Assembly: GCF_025643335.1 (NCBI RefSeq) | Contig: NZ_CP092489.1 | Span: forward strand, 4,660,501 to 4,724,500 | DNA: 64,000 bases | Direction of reading: 5' to 3' | Origin: Endozoicomonas sp. Mp262 | Lineage (GTDB): Bacteria; Pseudomonadota; Gammaproteobacteria; Pseudomonadales; Endozoicomonadaceae | Part shown: piece by piece, positions 35,174 through 43,749 of the stretch | Layout: every line of letters begins with the position of its first letter | Numbering within the stretch: the stretch's first letter is position 1 | Program-made: the position numbers and the translations under genes | The notes under the pieces: model-generated | The model's input: only the letters and a program-made list of their open reading frames with translations | Database searches by the model: none | What the model was told of the DNA's origin: nothing

Positions 35174-38080
35174 ATGAATATACTACTCTACAACGATCTC
35201 GACCCTGATCGCATCAAGGGTTTTGCCAAGGTAAGGAAAGCACTGGAAGCCGGTAACTTCACCCAGGCTGATGTGCGAAAAATTGGTGACAACCTCTACC
35301 GAGCCAGGCTTAACAAAAACGACCGCCTGCTGTTTGCCTTACACAGTTATCAGGAGCAGTGTTATTGTCTGATATTGGAATATCTCCCCAACCACGCCTA
35401 TGAGAAATCACGTTTTCTTGAACGAGGCGTCACCATTGATGATGATAAAATACCCGAAGTCACTGGCATAGAGGCTGCTGAGCCGGTCCCACTGGTTTAT
35501 CTGAACCCCGACAATGAACGTTTCAACCTGCTGGATAAAATCATTTCCTTCGACGAGGCGCAATCCTCGGTTTACCAACTGTCACCACCACTGGTTATCA
35601 TCGGCAGTGCAGGCAGCGGCAAAACAGCCCTGACCCTGGAAAAAATGAAGCAAGCCACCGGTGATGTGCTTTACGTCAGCCTGTCACCCTATCTGGTACA
35701 AAATGCCCGTAACCTTTACTACTCCCATCACTACGACAATGAAGACCAGGAAATCGAGTTTCTTTCTTTTCGGGAGTTCCTGGAAAGTATTAAAGTTCCA
35801 GAGGGGCGGGAAATCAACCTTAAAGACTTTGAAGGATGGTTTCAGCGCCATAAGGGCAATTCCCAGCTTAAAGACCCTCACAAATTATTTGAGGAATTCA
35901 GGGGGGTTCTCACCGGCCCCTCCACGGAGTCAGCCTGGCTTTCCCGTGCAGACTATCTGTCACTGGGCGTGAAGCAATCTATTTTTAACGATGACGAACG
36001 CCCGAAGGTCTACGATCTTTTTGAAAAATACCTGCAATTCCTGAAAAAAGAGCAACTGTACGATACCAACATCGTCAGCCACGGCTACCTCGAACAATCC
36101 CAGCCGAGATACGACTTTATTGTGGTGGATGAAGTGCAGGATATCACCAATATCCAGCTGTACCTGATCCTGAAATCCCTGCGCAATGACGGCCAATTTA
36201 TCCTCTGTGGTGATTCAAACCAGATAGTGCATCCCAACTTTTTCTCCTGGTCCAAGGTTAAATCCCTGTTTTTTGAGCAACAGGGGCTGACCGGCCATGG
36301 TGAAGTCATCAGAATCCTGCAATCCAACTATCGTAACGCACCGGTGGTGACCCATATTGCCAACCGGATACTCAAACTCAAACATGCGCGTTTCGGCTCT
36401 ATTGATAAAGAAAGCAATTACCTGGTCAATAGCATCGGAGCCCATCAGGGTCGGCTGCAACTCCTTAACGATAAACCGGATGTCAAAAAAGACCTGGACA
36501 ACCGAACAGCACAATCTACTCGCTTTGCTGTGCTGGTCATGCACCCGGATCAAAAAGCCGCTGCCCGAAAATGGTTTAACACCCCGTTGATATTTTCTAT
36601 TCAGGAAGCCAAAGGGCTGGAATATGACAATATCATCCTCTACAACTTTATCAGCGATGAAGAAAAAGCCTTTCGTGACATCGCCGCCGGGGTTGATCCT
36701 GCCGCTCTGGAAAAAGAAAGCCTTAACTATGCCCGTGCCAAAGACAAGCACGACAAATCCCTGGAAGTCTACAAGTTTTACATCAATGCCCTATACGTGG
36801 CCATGACCCGTGCGGTGCGAAATCTGTATGTCGTCGAAGCCAGCCACAAGCACCCGATGGTTCGCCTGCTGGATCTGGCTCGATATAGCGGTGATCTGGA
36901 GGTTGACCAACAGAAATCCAGTCTCGACGAATGGCAGAAAGAAGCCCGTAAGCTGGAACTGCAGGGCAAGCAGGAGCAGGCAGAAGAAATCCGCAACCGC
37001 ATACTGCAAATCAAGCCCGTCCCCTGGCCAGTTTTGGACAGAGTTCATTTTGAAACACTGCAAACAGAAGCCATGGCGGGTAAAAACAAGAAGAAACAGA
37101 TTCTGGCGCTGGAATATGCCCTGATTTACCACCACCGCCCCATGCTCAACGCCTTGATCAACACGGGTTTCAAAGCGGCCTCACAGCCAGAAAACAAGTC
37201 ATTGCAACAGCTAAACCGCAAGCACTACATGAGCTATGACCTGAAAAACCCTGGTGCCGTGCTGCGTGACACTGAGAAATACGGGATCGATCATCGCACC
37301 ATTTTTAACCTGACCCCGCTCATGGTGGCAGCCCGACTGGGCAATGCGGGTCTGGTTGACGCATTGATTGAACGGGGCGCAGACCCGGATAAACAAGGCA
37401 GCAATGGTTTTAATGCCCTGCAAATGGCACTGGAACAAGCGTTGTTTGATAATAAATATGCCGCTGCCAAACTGACAGCGATTTATGAAAAGCTTGAGCC
37501 TGACTCCCTGGCTATTCAAGTAGAAGGCCGACTGATCAAGCTCGACAAACGGTTAATGGGACTGTTTGTGCTCAACCTGATGTTCGCCCTTTTTTACCGC
37601 ACCCTGGGAGACGCCCTCAGTAGGTCCCAGGGGTTTACGGCCAAAGATCTGGCCGAGCGAGTACAATCATTACCGGATGCCGTACTACCAGAACGACGCA
37701 AACGACAGTCTTACATCAGCAGCATTTTGTCCGGCAACGAAGTAGAGCGCCAATCGCCTTATAACCGCCAACTATTCAAGCGGATCAAGCGGGGCCATTA
37801 CATCATCAACCCTCTGCTAAAAATTCGCCGGGGCGAAGACTGGCTGTCCGTGCATGACCTGCTGAATGTGGATGATCTCGGGTTCATTCCCCTCACACAA
37901 AAGATGGACAGGGAGAAGTTAAGTTATTACCGGAGATATCACAGCGACTATCTTGACAGTGCCGATGATTACAGCGAGAAATTACTGAGTCACTTCCGTA
38001 AAGAAGTCAAAAAGATCACTTCAGACGATCGCCGGATCAGAAAGGTGATCGATAGCGAACAATTAACAGAGGTTCAATAA
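35174..38080 (+). CDS. UvrD-like SF1 helicase with RelE/ParE-like N-terminus and ankyrin repeats
   Basis: 968 residues. Residues 1-85 resemble a RelE/ParE-fold module (IGDNLYRARLNKNDRLLFAL and CLILEYLPNHAYEKSRFL). Helicase motifs follow: Walker A GSAGSGKT at 144-151, Walker B VVDEVQD at 317-323, CGDSNQIVHP, QSNYRNAPVV, the UvrD motif QEAKGLEYDNIILYNF, and NALYVAMTRAVRNLYVVE. Near 713-765 are ankyrin-like repeats (LTPLMVAARLGNAGLVDALI, ERGADPDKQG). The 200-residue C-terminus is unassigned. This architecture recalls eukaryotic TRANK1-like proteins and bacterial defence helicases. Its position beside a type I restriction system suggests anti-phage or anti-plasmid action (inference). Confidence 0.85.
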   Translation: MNILLYNDLDPDRIKGFAKVRKALEAGNFTQADVRKIGDNLYRARLNKNDRLLFALHSYQEQCYCLILEYLPNHAYEKSRFLERGVTIDDDKIPEVTGIEAAEPVPLVYLNPDNERFNLLDKIISFDEAQSSVYQLSPPLVIIGSAGSGKTALTLEKMKQATGDVLYVSLSPYLVQNARNLYYSHHYDNEDQEIEFLSFREFLESIKVPEGREINLKDFEGWFQRHKGNSQLKDPHKLFEEFRGVLTGPSTESAWLSRADYLSLGVKQSIFNDDERPKVYDLFEKYLQFLKKEQLYDTNIVSHGYLEQSQPRYDFIVVDEVQDITNIQLYLILKSLRNDGQFILCGDSNQIVHPNFFSWSKVKSLFFEQQGLTGHGEVIRILQSNYRNAPVVTHIANRILKLKHARFGSIDKESNYLVNSIGAHQGRLQLLNDKPDVKKDLDNRTAQSTRFAVLVMHPDQKAAARKWFNTPLIFSIQEAKGLEYDNIILYNFISDEEKAFRDIAAGVDPAALEKESLNYARAKDKHDKSLEVYKFYINALYVAMTRAVRNLYVVEASHKHPMVRLLDLARYSGDLEVDQQKSSLDEWQKEARKLELQGKQEQAEEIRNRILQIKPVPWPVLDRVHFETLQTEAMAGKNKKKQILALEYALIYHHRPMLNALINTGFKAASQPENKSLQQLNRKHYMSYDLKNPGAVLRDTEKYGIDHRTIFNLTPLMVAARLGNAGLVDALIERGADPDKQGSNGFNALQMALEQALFDNKYAAAKLTAIYEKLEPDSLAIQVEGRLIKLDKRLMGLFVLNLMFALFYRTLGDALSRSQGFTAKDLAERVQSLPDAVLPERRKRQSYISSILSGNEVERQSPYNRQLFKRIKRGHYIINPLLKIRRGEDWLSVHDLLNVDDLGFIPLTQKMDREKLSYYRRYHSDYLDSADDYSEKLLSHFRKEVKKITSDDRRIRKVIDSEQLTEVQ

Positions 38081-38138
38081 TGGATCTTCAGGAACCTGAA
38101 CAATTCAGGTCATGCCGAGCACCGACTCATCTGAACCA

Positions 38139-38399
38139 CTAACCCAACCGCCCTGGCAAATTAGTCCGCCGCCGGGCGGAGGTGATTTTCTCCCGGCGTT
38201 TTTTACCGATGCCGTCCAGCTCCATCAACCGATCCGGGTTCTCCTCGATAATATCAAACACCTGTTCACCAAAGGCTTTCACCAGCCGCTTGGCAAAGTG
38301 AGGGCCAATCCCTTTCACCATCCCGGAGCCGAGATACTTCTCAACCCCTTCAATGGTGGTCGGTGTCACCGTTTTAATCTGCTGAACCTTAAACTGCAC
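38139..38399 (-). pseudogene. N-terminal remnant of a RecD2-type helicase gene
   Basis: 86 residues with the RecD2 N-terminal pattern: VTPTTIEGVEKYLGSGMVKG, IGPHFAKRLVKAFGEQVFDI, then ENPDRLMELDGIGKKRREKI, i.e. the tandem helix-hairpin-helix segment. A full RecD2 has about 720 residues, and both its OB-like start and the ATPase part are missing. A TAA directly precedes the GTG at 38399. It is a relic squeezed between the helicase and the DUF4236 gene. Confidence 0.8.
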
Positions 38400-38429
38400 T
38401 TAAACAGGCACGGATTAAAGCCACCTCAC

Positions 38430-39650
38430 TCACAATGACATAGCCAACTGCTCTGATGAAATAACAGAAAATGGCTCAACGCTTCTGAAGATACCGGTTT
38501 TGGTCATATTCCTGCGCAGATCAAAGGTCGCCATCACCTCTGGCAAAGACAACTCATCCAGCGTTGAAAAGTCCACCTGCTGCCACGCTTCACGGGATAC
38601 CTTTGCAGAGTACAGGCACTCTTCATCAAACGACGCTGTCGCAGAATTCAGGCGCTGGGTATGCCCGGTGAAAATCACCGTTTGCACAGGTATGGCTCTG
38701 AATATTTCCCCGATAAGCCGAAAGCCAATGCCGTGTACGTAGTGCATATACAGCTTTCTTTTTTTGGTGGGCGTTAACCCTTTTGAAATAAGCCGCCACT
38801 CTTTTTCCTGTACTTTATATTCAATACCGGGCAGCTCAGTAATCTCGGGAAAATGCGTCTCCAGCGCAATCCGTTTCATGGTGCTATCAACGATTAAGCG
38901 GGTATCCACTTTATGAGGCCACTCCAGCCGTCCTAAAACCTCATAAAGAAACGCCGTGGCATTGGCAACTGAGGCAAACCGGTCATTCCAGCGTGCTCTT
39001 TGCTGTTGTTCATGTTCATCAACCTTGCGCTGCCAGACCACCTGTTCTCTTCGGTACTGGCTTTCCAGTCGCTGGTTCGCTTCATCAATAGCCTTACGTC
39101 GCCAGGGCAGCACACGGTCAAGCCAGGTAATGGGTTGATAACAGGGTTCTTCCGGTACCGGTTCATCCAAAGGGCAATAATATAATGACCAGTCGAAGGT
39201 GCTGTCGGGTTTGGGGGTACTCTCATGAATATGAGTGATAGCCAATAACGGTCCATTTAACCGTGCGCAAGCCATCCGCAGCAATGCCGTCATATCCTCC
39301 CAGTGATGTTGCCGAATACGCCAGGCTTGCTCTTCTGTAAAATTATTACCCTCATCATCCTGTATCAACAACCTGTGGGCACTATCCAGAATAAAATAGA
39401 CATTGTCCTCGGTAGACGGCACCCGCATATGAGAGATATCAACGCGGTCTTTCATACTGCCTCCTGGCTTATCAATTCGGGTACGGTAGGACAGTCCGGA
39501 ACCGGGTACGCCAACATTGGCATAGACGCCTTTCTTCCCGGCAGTCACCGAAGCGCCCTTAACACCTGCACTGACACTGACGCCACTTTTGGAAAGATTT
39601 AAACGAACACCGGGCAGAATTTTAATGGCTCGACGAAAGCGATATCCCAT
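38430..39650 (-). CDS. DUF4236 domain protein with a long unassigned C-terminal part
   Basis: 406 residues. The first 60 match DUF4236: MGYRFRRAIKILPGVRLNLS, SGVSVSAGVKGASVTAGKKG, and VYANVGVPGSGLSYRTR. The rest is unlike known domains that I can see. It includes an aromatic segment (YYCPLDEPVPEEPCYQPITW), a helical basic stretch (QRLESQYRREQVVWQRKVDE) and a C-terminal region with VIFTGHTQRLNSATASFDEE. DUF4236 is short and often fused to membrane or regulatory parts; none is visible here. Its location in the defence-like island is notable. No strong ribosome site. Confidence 0.75.
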   Translation of the reverse strand: MGYRFRRAIKILPGVRLNLSKSGVSVSAGVKGASVTAGKKGVYANVGVPGSGLSYRTRIDKPGGSMKDRVDISHMRVPSTEDNVYFILDSAHRLLIQDDEGNNFTEEQAWRIRQHHWEDMTALLRMACARLNGPLLAITHIHESTPKPDSTFDWSLYYCPLDEPVPEEPCYQPITWLDRVLPWRRKAIDEANQRLESQYRREQVVWQRKVDEHEQQQRARWNDRFASVANATAFLYEVLGRLEWPHKVDTRLIVDSTMKRIALETHFPEITELPGIEYKVQEKEWRLISKGLTPTKKRKLYMHYVHGIGFRLIGEIFRAIPVQTVIFTGHTQRLNSATASFDEECLYSAKVSREAWQQVDFSTLDELSLPEVMATFDLRRNMTKTGIFRSVEPFSVISSEQLAMSL

Positions 39651-39945
39651 AGCGATGCACTATTCCTTAGTCACCCTTTAAAAATGACATTTTTTCATAA
39701 TCAGTACCAATTGGAAAAATTGATAGAAAAAAAGATCAGCTCCCCTTCGGGGATAGCTAATACAACAACCCGTTTTAAGGCAGGTACAATGCGTTAATTT
39801 CCTGTAATCTACTCAGCAGTAAAAATTTCACCCTAAGCTACCGAGGCCCATGCTCCGCCTGGTCAATAACAGACCAAGGCTCACCTCCGGGCGGTAGCGT
39901 CTCAAAATTTTCACATTCCACGTCTCTGAAAACAGGATAAGCACC

Positions 39946-41502
39946 ATGAAAAGTATGCAACAAAGGAAAGAGCTGCATCGACAGATATGGCAAATTGCCA
40001 ACGATGTACGGGGTGCAGTGGATGGCTGGGATTTTAAACAATACGTGCTCGGTGCCCTGTTCTATCGTTTTATCAGTGAAAACTTTGCCAGCTACATAGA
40101 AGGGGGCGATGACAGCATTGATTATGCCAAGCTGGATGATGGCGTGATCACCCCGGAAATCCGGGATGATGCCATCAAAACCAAGGGCTATTTTATTTAC
40201 CCCAGTGAACTGTTCGCCAATATCGTCAAGAACGCCAGCAAAAACGACAGTTTAAATACGGATTTGGCTGACATATTCAAGGACATTGAAAGCTCTGCCA
40301 ATGGCTACCCGTCCGAAGTGGATATTAAAGGCCTGTTTGCCGACTTTGACACCACCAGCAACCGCCTTGGCAACACCGTTGCCAACAAGAACCTTCGTTT
40401 AACTGCGGTACTTAAAGGGGTGGCCGGACTCGATTTTGGCGATTTCCATGGCAGCGATATTGACCTGTTTGGCGATGCCTATGAATTTCTTATCTCCAAT
40501 TATGCGGCCAATGCGGGTAAATCCGGGGGTGAGTTTTTTACCCCGCAGCAGGTCTCCAAGTTGATTGCCCAACTGGCCATGCACGGGCAAACCAGCATCA
40601 ATAAAATCTACGATCCTGCCTGTGGTTCCGGCTCTTTGCTGCTGCAAGCCAAAAAGCACTTTGATGCCCATATTATTGAAGACGGTTTTTTTGGTCAGGA
40701 GCTCAACCACACCACCTATAACCTGGCCCGTATGAACATGTTTTTGCACAATATCAACTACGACAAGTTCAATATGCAGCTGGGCAACACCCTGACCGAG
40801 CCTCATTTTGGTGACGATAAACCCTTTGATGCCATCGTCTCCAATCCACCCTATTCGGTGAAATGGATTGGCAGCGGCGACCCTACCTTGATTAACGACG
40901 ACCGTTTTGCCCCGGCAGGTGTGCTGGCTCCTAAATCCAAAGCGGATTTCGCCTTTGTTATGCATGCCCTGAACTATCTTTCTGCCAAAGGACGGGCGGC
41001 CATTGTCTGCTTTCCGGGTATTTTTTACCGGGGGGGGGCGGAAAAGAAAATCCGTCAGTATCTGGTGGATAACAATTATGTGGAAACCGTGATTTCCCTT
41101 GCCCCCAACCTGTTTTATGGCACCACCATTGCCGTAAATATTCTGGTGCTGTCCAAACATAAAACGGACACCCGGATCCAGTTTATTGATGCCAGTGGTC
41201 TGTTTAACAAAGGCACCAATAACAACCTGTTGACCGATCAGCATATTGACAAAATCATACAGGTCTTCGATAGCAAAGAGGATATTGCGCATTTTGCCAA
41301 AGCAGAGACGCTAGAGAATATTGCAGAGAATGACTATAACCTCTCTGTCAGCAGCTATGTGGAAGCGGAAGACATGCGGGAAAAAGTAGATATTACTCAG
41401 CTTAATGCTGAGCTCAGCACGACTGTTGAGAGGATTACACAGCTTCGGTCTGATATTGATGCGATTGTGGCGGAGATAGAAGGGGTGGAGACTGAAGTAT
41501 GA
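39946..41502 (+). CDS. hsdM: Type I restriction-modification system, methyltransferase subunit
   Basis: A 518-residue N6-adenine methyltransferase. The SAM-binding motif I is DPACGSGS from D223, the catalytic motif IV is NPPY at 300-303 ([14 protein letters not shown]), and the HsdM N-terminal helical domain (residues 5-150) is complete. With HsdS it methylates, and with HsdR it cleaves at a distance. AGGA lies 8 nt before the ATG at 39946. It overlaps hsdS by 4 bp (ATGA). Length fits the type IC (EcoR124) group. Confidence 0.97.
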   Translation: MKSMQQRKELHRQIWQIANDVRGAVDGWDFKQYVLGALFYRFISENFASYIEGGDDSIDYAKLDDGVITPEIRDDAIKTKGYFIYPSELFANIVKNASKNDSLNTDLADIFKDIESSANGYPSEVDIKGLFADFDTTSNRLGNTVANKNLRLTAVLKGVAGLDFGDFHGSDIDLFGDAYEFLISNYAANAGKSGGEFFTPQQVSKLIAQLAMHGQTSINKIYDPACGSGSLLLQAKKHFDAHIIEDGFFGQELNHTTYNLARMNMFLHNINYDKFNMQLGNTLTEPHFGDDKPFDAIVSNPPYSVKWIGSGDPTLINDDRFAPAGVLAPKSKADFAFVMHALNYLSAKGRAAIVCFPGIFYRGGAEKKIRQYLVDNNYVETVISLAPNLFYGTTIAVNILVLSKHKTDTRIQFIDASGLFNKGTNNNLLTDQHIDKIIQVFDSKEDIAHFAKAETLENIAENDYNLSVSSYVEAEDMREKVDITQLNAELSTTVERITQLRSDIDAIVAEIEGVETEV

Positions 41503-42755
41503 ACCAGATAAGCTTTATGAAGAAACTGCTTGATGGGGTTGAGGTTGAGTGGAAGGCCCTGGGAGACGTTTCTCAATTTATAAACGGTAGAGCTTACAAG
41601 AAGACTGAGTTATTAAACGAAGGAAAATACCCAGTTTTACGCGTAGGAAATTTCTTCACCAATGATAGTTGGTATTATTCAAACCTAGAATTAAATGATG
41701 ATAAATATTGTGACAATGGAGATCTTCTATATGCTTGGTCTGCTTCATTCGGCCCCCGAATTTGGGAAGGGTCAAAGGTTATTTATCATTACCATATCTG
41801 GAAGGTTGTGCCTAATGAAAACTTACTGCTCAAAAAGTTTCTTTTTTATCTCTTAGAGTGGGATACAAAAGCACTTAAAGAAGAGCAGGCTACCGGCTCA
41901 ACGATGTTACATATTAGTAAGGGGGCGATTGAAAAAAGATTAATTCCCATCCCCTGTCCAGAAAACCCCAAAAAATCACTGGCAATTCAAGCCGAAATCG
42001 TCCGGATTCTGGATAAGTTCACCGAGCTGACCACCGAGCTGACCACCGAGCTGACCACCGAGCTTAACGCACGAAAAAAACAATTCAACTACTATCGTGA
42101 CGAATTATTAAGTTTCAAAAACAGTGAAGTGGAGTGGAAGTCTCTCGGAGAGATTGGTGACTTTATTCGTGGCAAACGCTTTACCAAAGCGGATTACGTG
42201 GAAAGTGATGGAATCAAGGTTATTCACTATGGGGAAATCTACACACAGTACGGAACTTCAACGTCACAGGCTCAGTCCCAGGTGCGCGCTGAACTGGCTG
42301 AGTCACTACGCTATGTCGAACCGGGGGATGTTGTATTCACTGATGTCGGCGAAACGGTAGAAGAGGTTGGCAAAGCCGTGGCCTGGCTGGGTAGTGAAAA
42401 GATAGCAATACACGATCACTGTTATGCCCTTCGTCATTCGATGAATCCAAAATTTGTTTCTTACTGTATGCAAACAGCCAACTTCGTTGCAGCAAAGGCA
42501 AAATATATTGCCCGTACAAAAATCAACACCTTATTGATCAAAGGATTTTCAAGAGTTCAAATACCCGTCCCTTATCCAAATGATCCTGAAAAGTCGCTCG
42601 CAGAACAGGAGCGTATCGTAACCATACTCGATAAATTCGAGATTTTAACGACCTCCATTAACGAAGGCTTACCCCGAGAAATCAAACTCCGCCAGCAGCA
42701 ATACGAATATTACCGTGATTTGCTGCTGAGCTTCCCCAGGCAAGGAGCACTCTAA
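41499..42755 (+). CDS. hsdS: Type I restriction-modification system, specificity subunit
   Basis: 418 residues with two target-recognition domains, each opening with a [18 protein letters not shown] motif (about residues 14 and 208), and two conserved helical spacers. The central spacer contains a 12-bp tandem repeat coding TELT (3 perfect units plus TELN). In EcoR124 relatives the number of such four-residue repeats sets the spacing of the bipartite target. The two halves read different DNA half-sites; the sequence recognised cannot be predicted here. Confidence 0.95.
   Translation: MNQISFMKKLLDGVEVEWKALGDVSQFINGRAYKKTELLNEGKYPVLRVGNFFTNDSWYYSNLELNDDKYCDNGDLLYAWSASFGPRIWEGSKVIYHYHIWKVVPNENLLLKKFLFYLLEWDTKALKEEQATGSTMLHISKGAIEKRLIPIPCPENPKKSLAIQAEIVRILDKFTELTTELTTELTTELNARKKQFNYYRDELLSFKNSEVEWKSLGEIGDFIRGKRFTKADYVESDGIKVIHYGEIYTQYGTSTSQAQSQVRAELAESLRYVEPGDVVFTDVGETVEEVGKAVAWLGSEKIAIHDHCYALRHSMNPKFVSYCMQTANFVAAKAKYIARTKINTLLIKGFSRVQIPVPYPNDPEKSLAEQERIVTILDKFEILTTSINEGLPREIKLRQQQYEYYRDLLLSFPRQGAL
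42021..42068 (+). repeat. 12-bp tandem repeat (accgagctgacc) in hsdS spacer
   Basis: Units at 42021, 42033 and 42045 are identical, and a fourth at 42057 differs (accgagcttaac). They code [16 protein letters not shown]. Slippage stays in frame. Confidence 0.95.
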
Positions 42756-42759
42756 CACT

Positions 42760-43749
42760 ATGGCTTATCAACCACCCTTTACTATCAATGCTGATATTCT
42801 CAATCTGGTGGCCGAGATTAGCCAGCAGGTGGGCAGCCTTGATGTTCGTGGTTTTAACACATCACCGCAACTACGCAAACAAAACCGGATTAAAACCATC
42901 ACCGGCACCCTGGCTATTGAAGGTAATACCTTAACCGAAGCGCAGATTACCGCCATTGTGGATGGCAAGCCCGTGCTGGGCAGCGTGCGGGAGCTGGCCG
43001 AAGTCAAGGGCGCTATTGCAGCCTATGAAGCATTGCCTGGCTATCAACCGGCGAAACTGGACGATTTACTGGCAGCCCATGGTGTCATGATGGGCGATAT
43101 TCTCACGAATGCGGGCAAGTTTCGCACGAAAGCCGTGGGTATTCACAAAGGCACGGCAGTGCATCATGTTGCTCCGCCTGCCCATCAGGTATCAGGATTA
43201 ATGGCTGATTTAATCCACTGGTTAGCCCAGGCCAAAGACCATCCCCTGATCACCAGCAGCGTGTTCCATTACGAATTTGAGTTTATTCACCCCTTCAGTG
43301 ATGGTAATGGCCGTATGGGGCGCTTATGGCAAACCCTGATCTTGTCCCAGTGGCATCCACTGTTTCTCTCTTTGCCTTTGGAAAGCGTGGTTAAAGACCA
43401 TCAGCAGCGCTACTATCAAGCTCTGGAAGAGGCCGACCAGCAAACCGATAGCAGCCCGTTTATCCACTTTATGCTATGGGCCATTGCTGAAACCTTGAGG
43501 CAAAACGCCCCTGTAAACGCCACTGCAAACGCCCCTGAAAATATCCCTGTTGACGTAAACGGACTCAAAACCCCCGAGGCCATCCTGACCTTGCTGACGG
43601 CTAATCCGGATATGACACGTCAACAGTTGGCCAATGTTATAGGCAAAGATATCCGCACCATTGGCCGGGCGTTGACCAAGTTGCAACAAGCGGGCAAAGT
43701 GACGCGGGTTGGTTCTGATAAAACGGGGCATTGGGAGATTAATCTGTGA
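42760..43749 (+). CDS. Fic-domain protein (AMP-transferase type) within the hsd operon
   Basis: 329 residues. The Fic core motif is [12 protein letters not shown] from the catalytic H177. An N-terminal inhibitory-helix motif (T/S)xxxE(G/N) is present as TLAIEGN with E54, so this is a class II, self-inhibited Fic protein. The C-terminal 80 residues form a winged-helix-like DNA-binding region ([20 protein letters not shown]). Fic enzymes transfer AMP from ATP to protein hydroxyls. It sits 4 bp after hsdS, and its stop overlaps the hsdR start, so it is co-expressed with the restriction system. Its target is unknown. Confidence 0.93.
   Translation: MAYQPPFTINADILNLVAEISQQVGSLDVRGFNTSPQLRKQNRIKTITGTLAIEGNTLTEAQITAIVDGKPVLGSVRELAEVKGAIAAYEALPGYQPAKLDDLLAAHGVMMGDILTNAGKFRTKAVGIHKGTAVHHVAPPAHQVSGLMADLIHWLAQAKDHPLITSSVFHYEFEFIHPFSDGNGRMGRLWQTLILSQWHPLFLSLPLESVVKDHQQRYYQALEEADQQTDSSPFIHFMLWAIAETLRQNAPVNATANAPENIPVDVNGLKTPEAILTLLTANPDMTRQQLANVIGKDIRTIGRALTKLQQAGKVTRVGSDKTGHWEINL

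Noticed and set aside
40399-41292. Long minus-strand open frame opposite hsdM
   Set aside because: Shadow of hsdM, whose motifs on the plus strand are complete.
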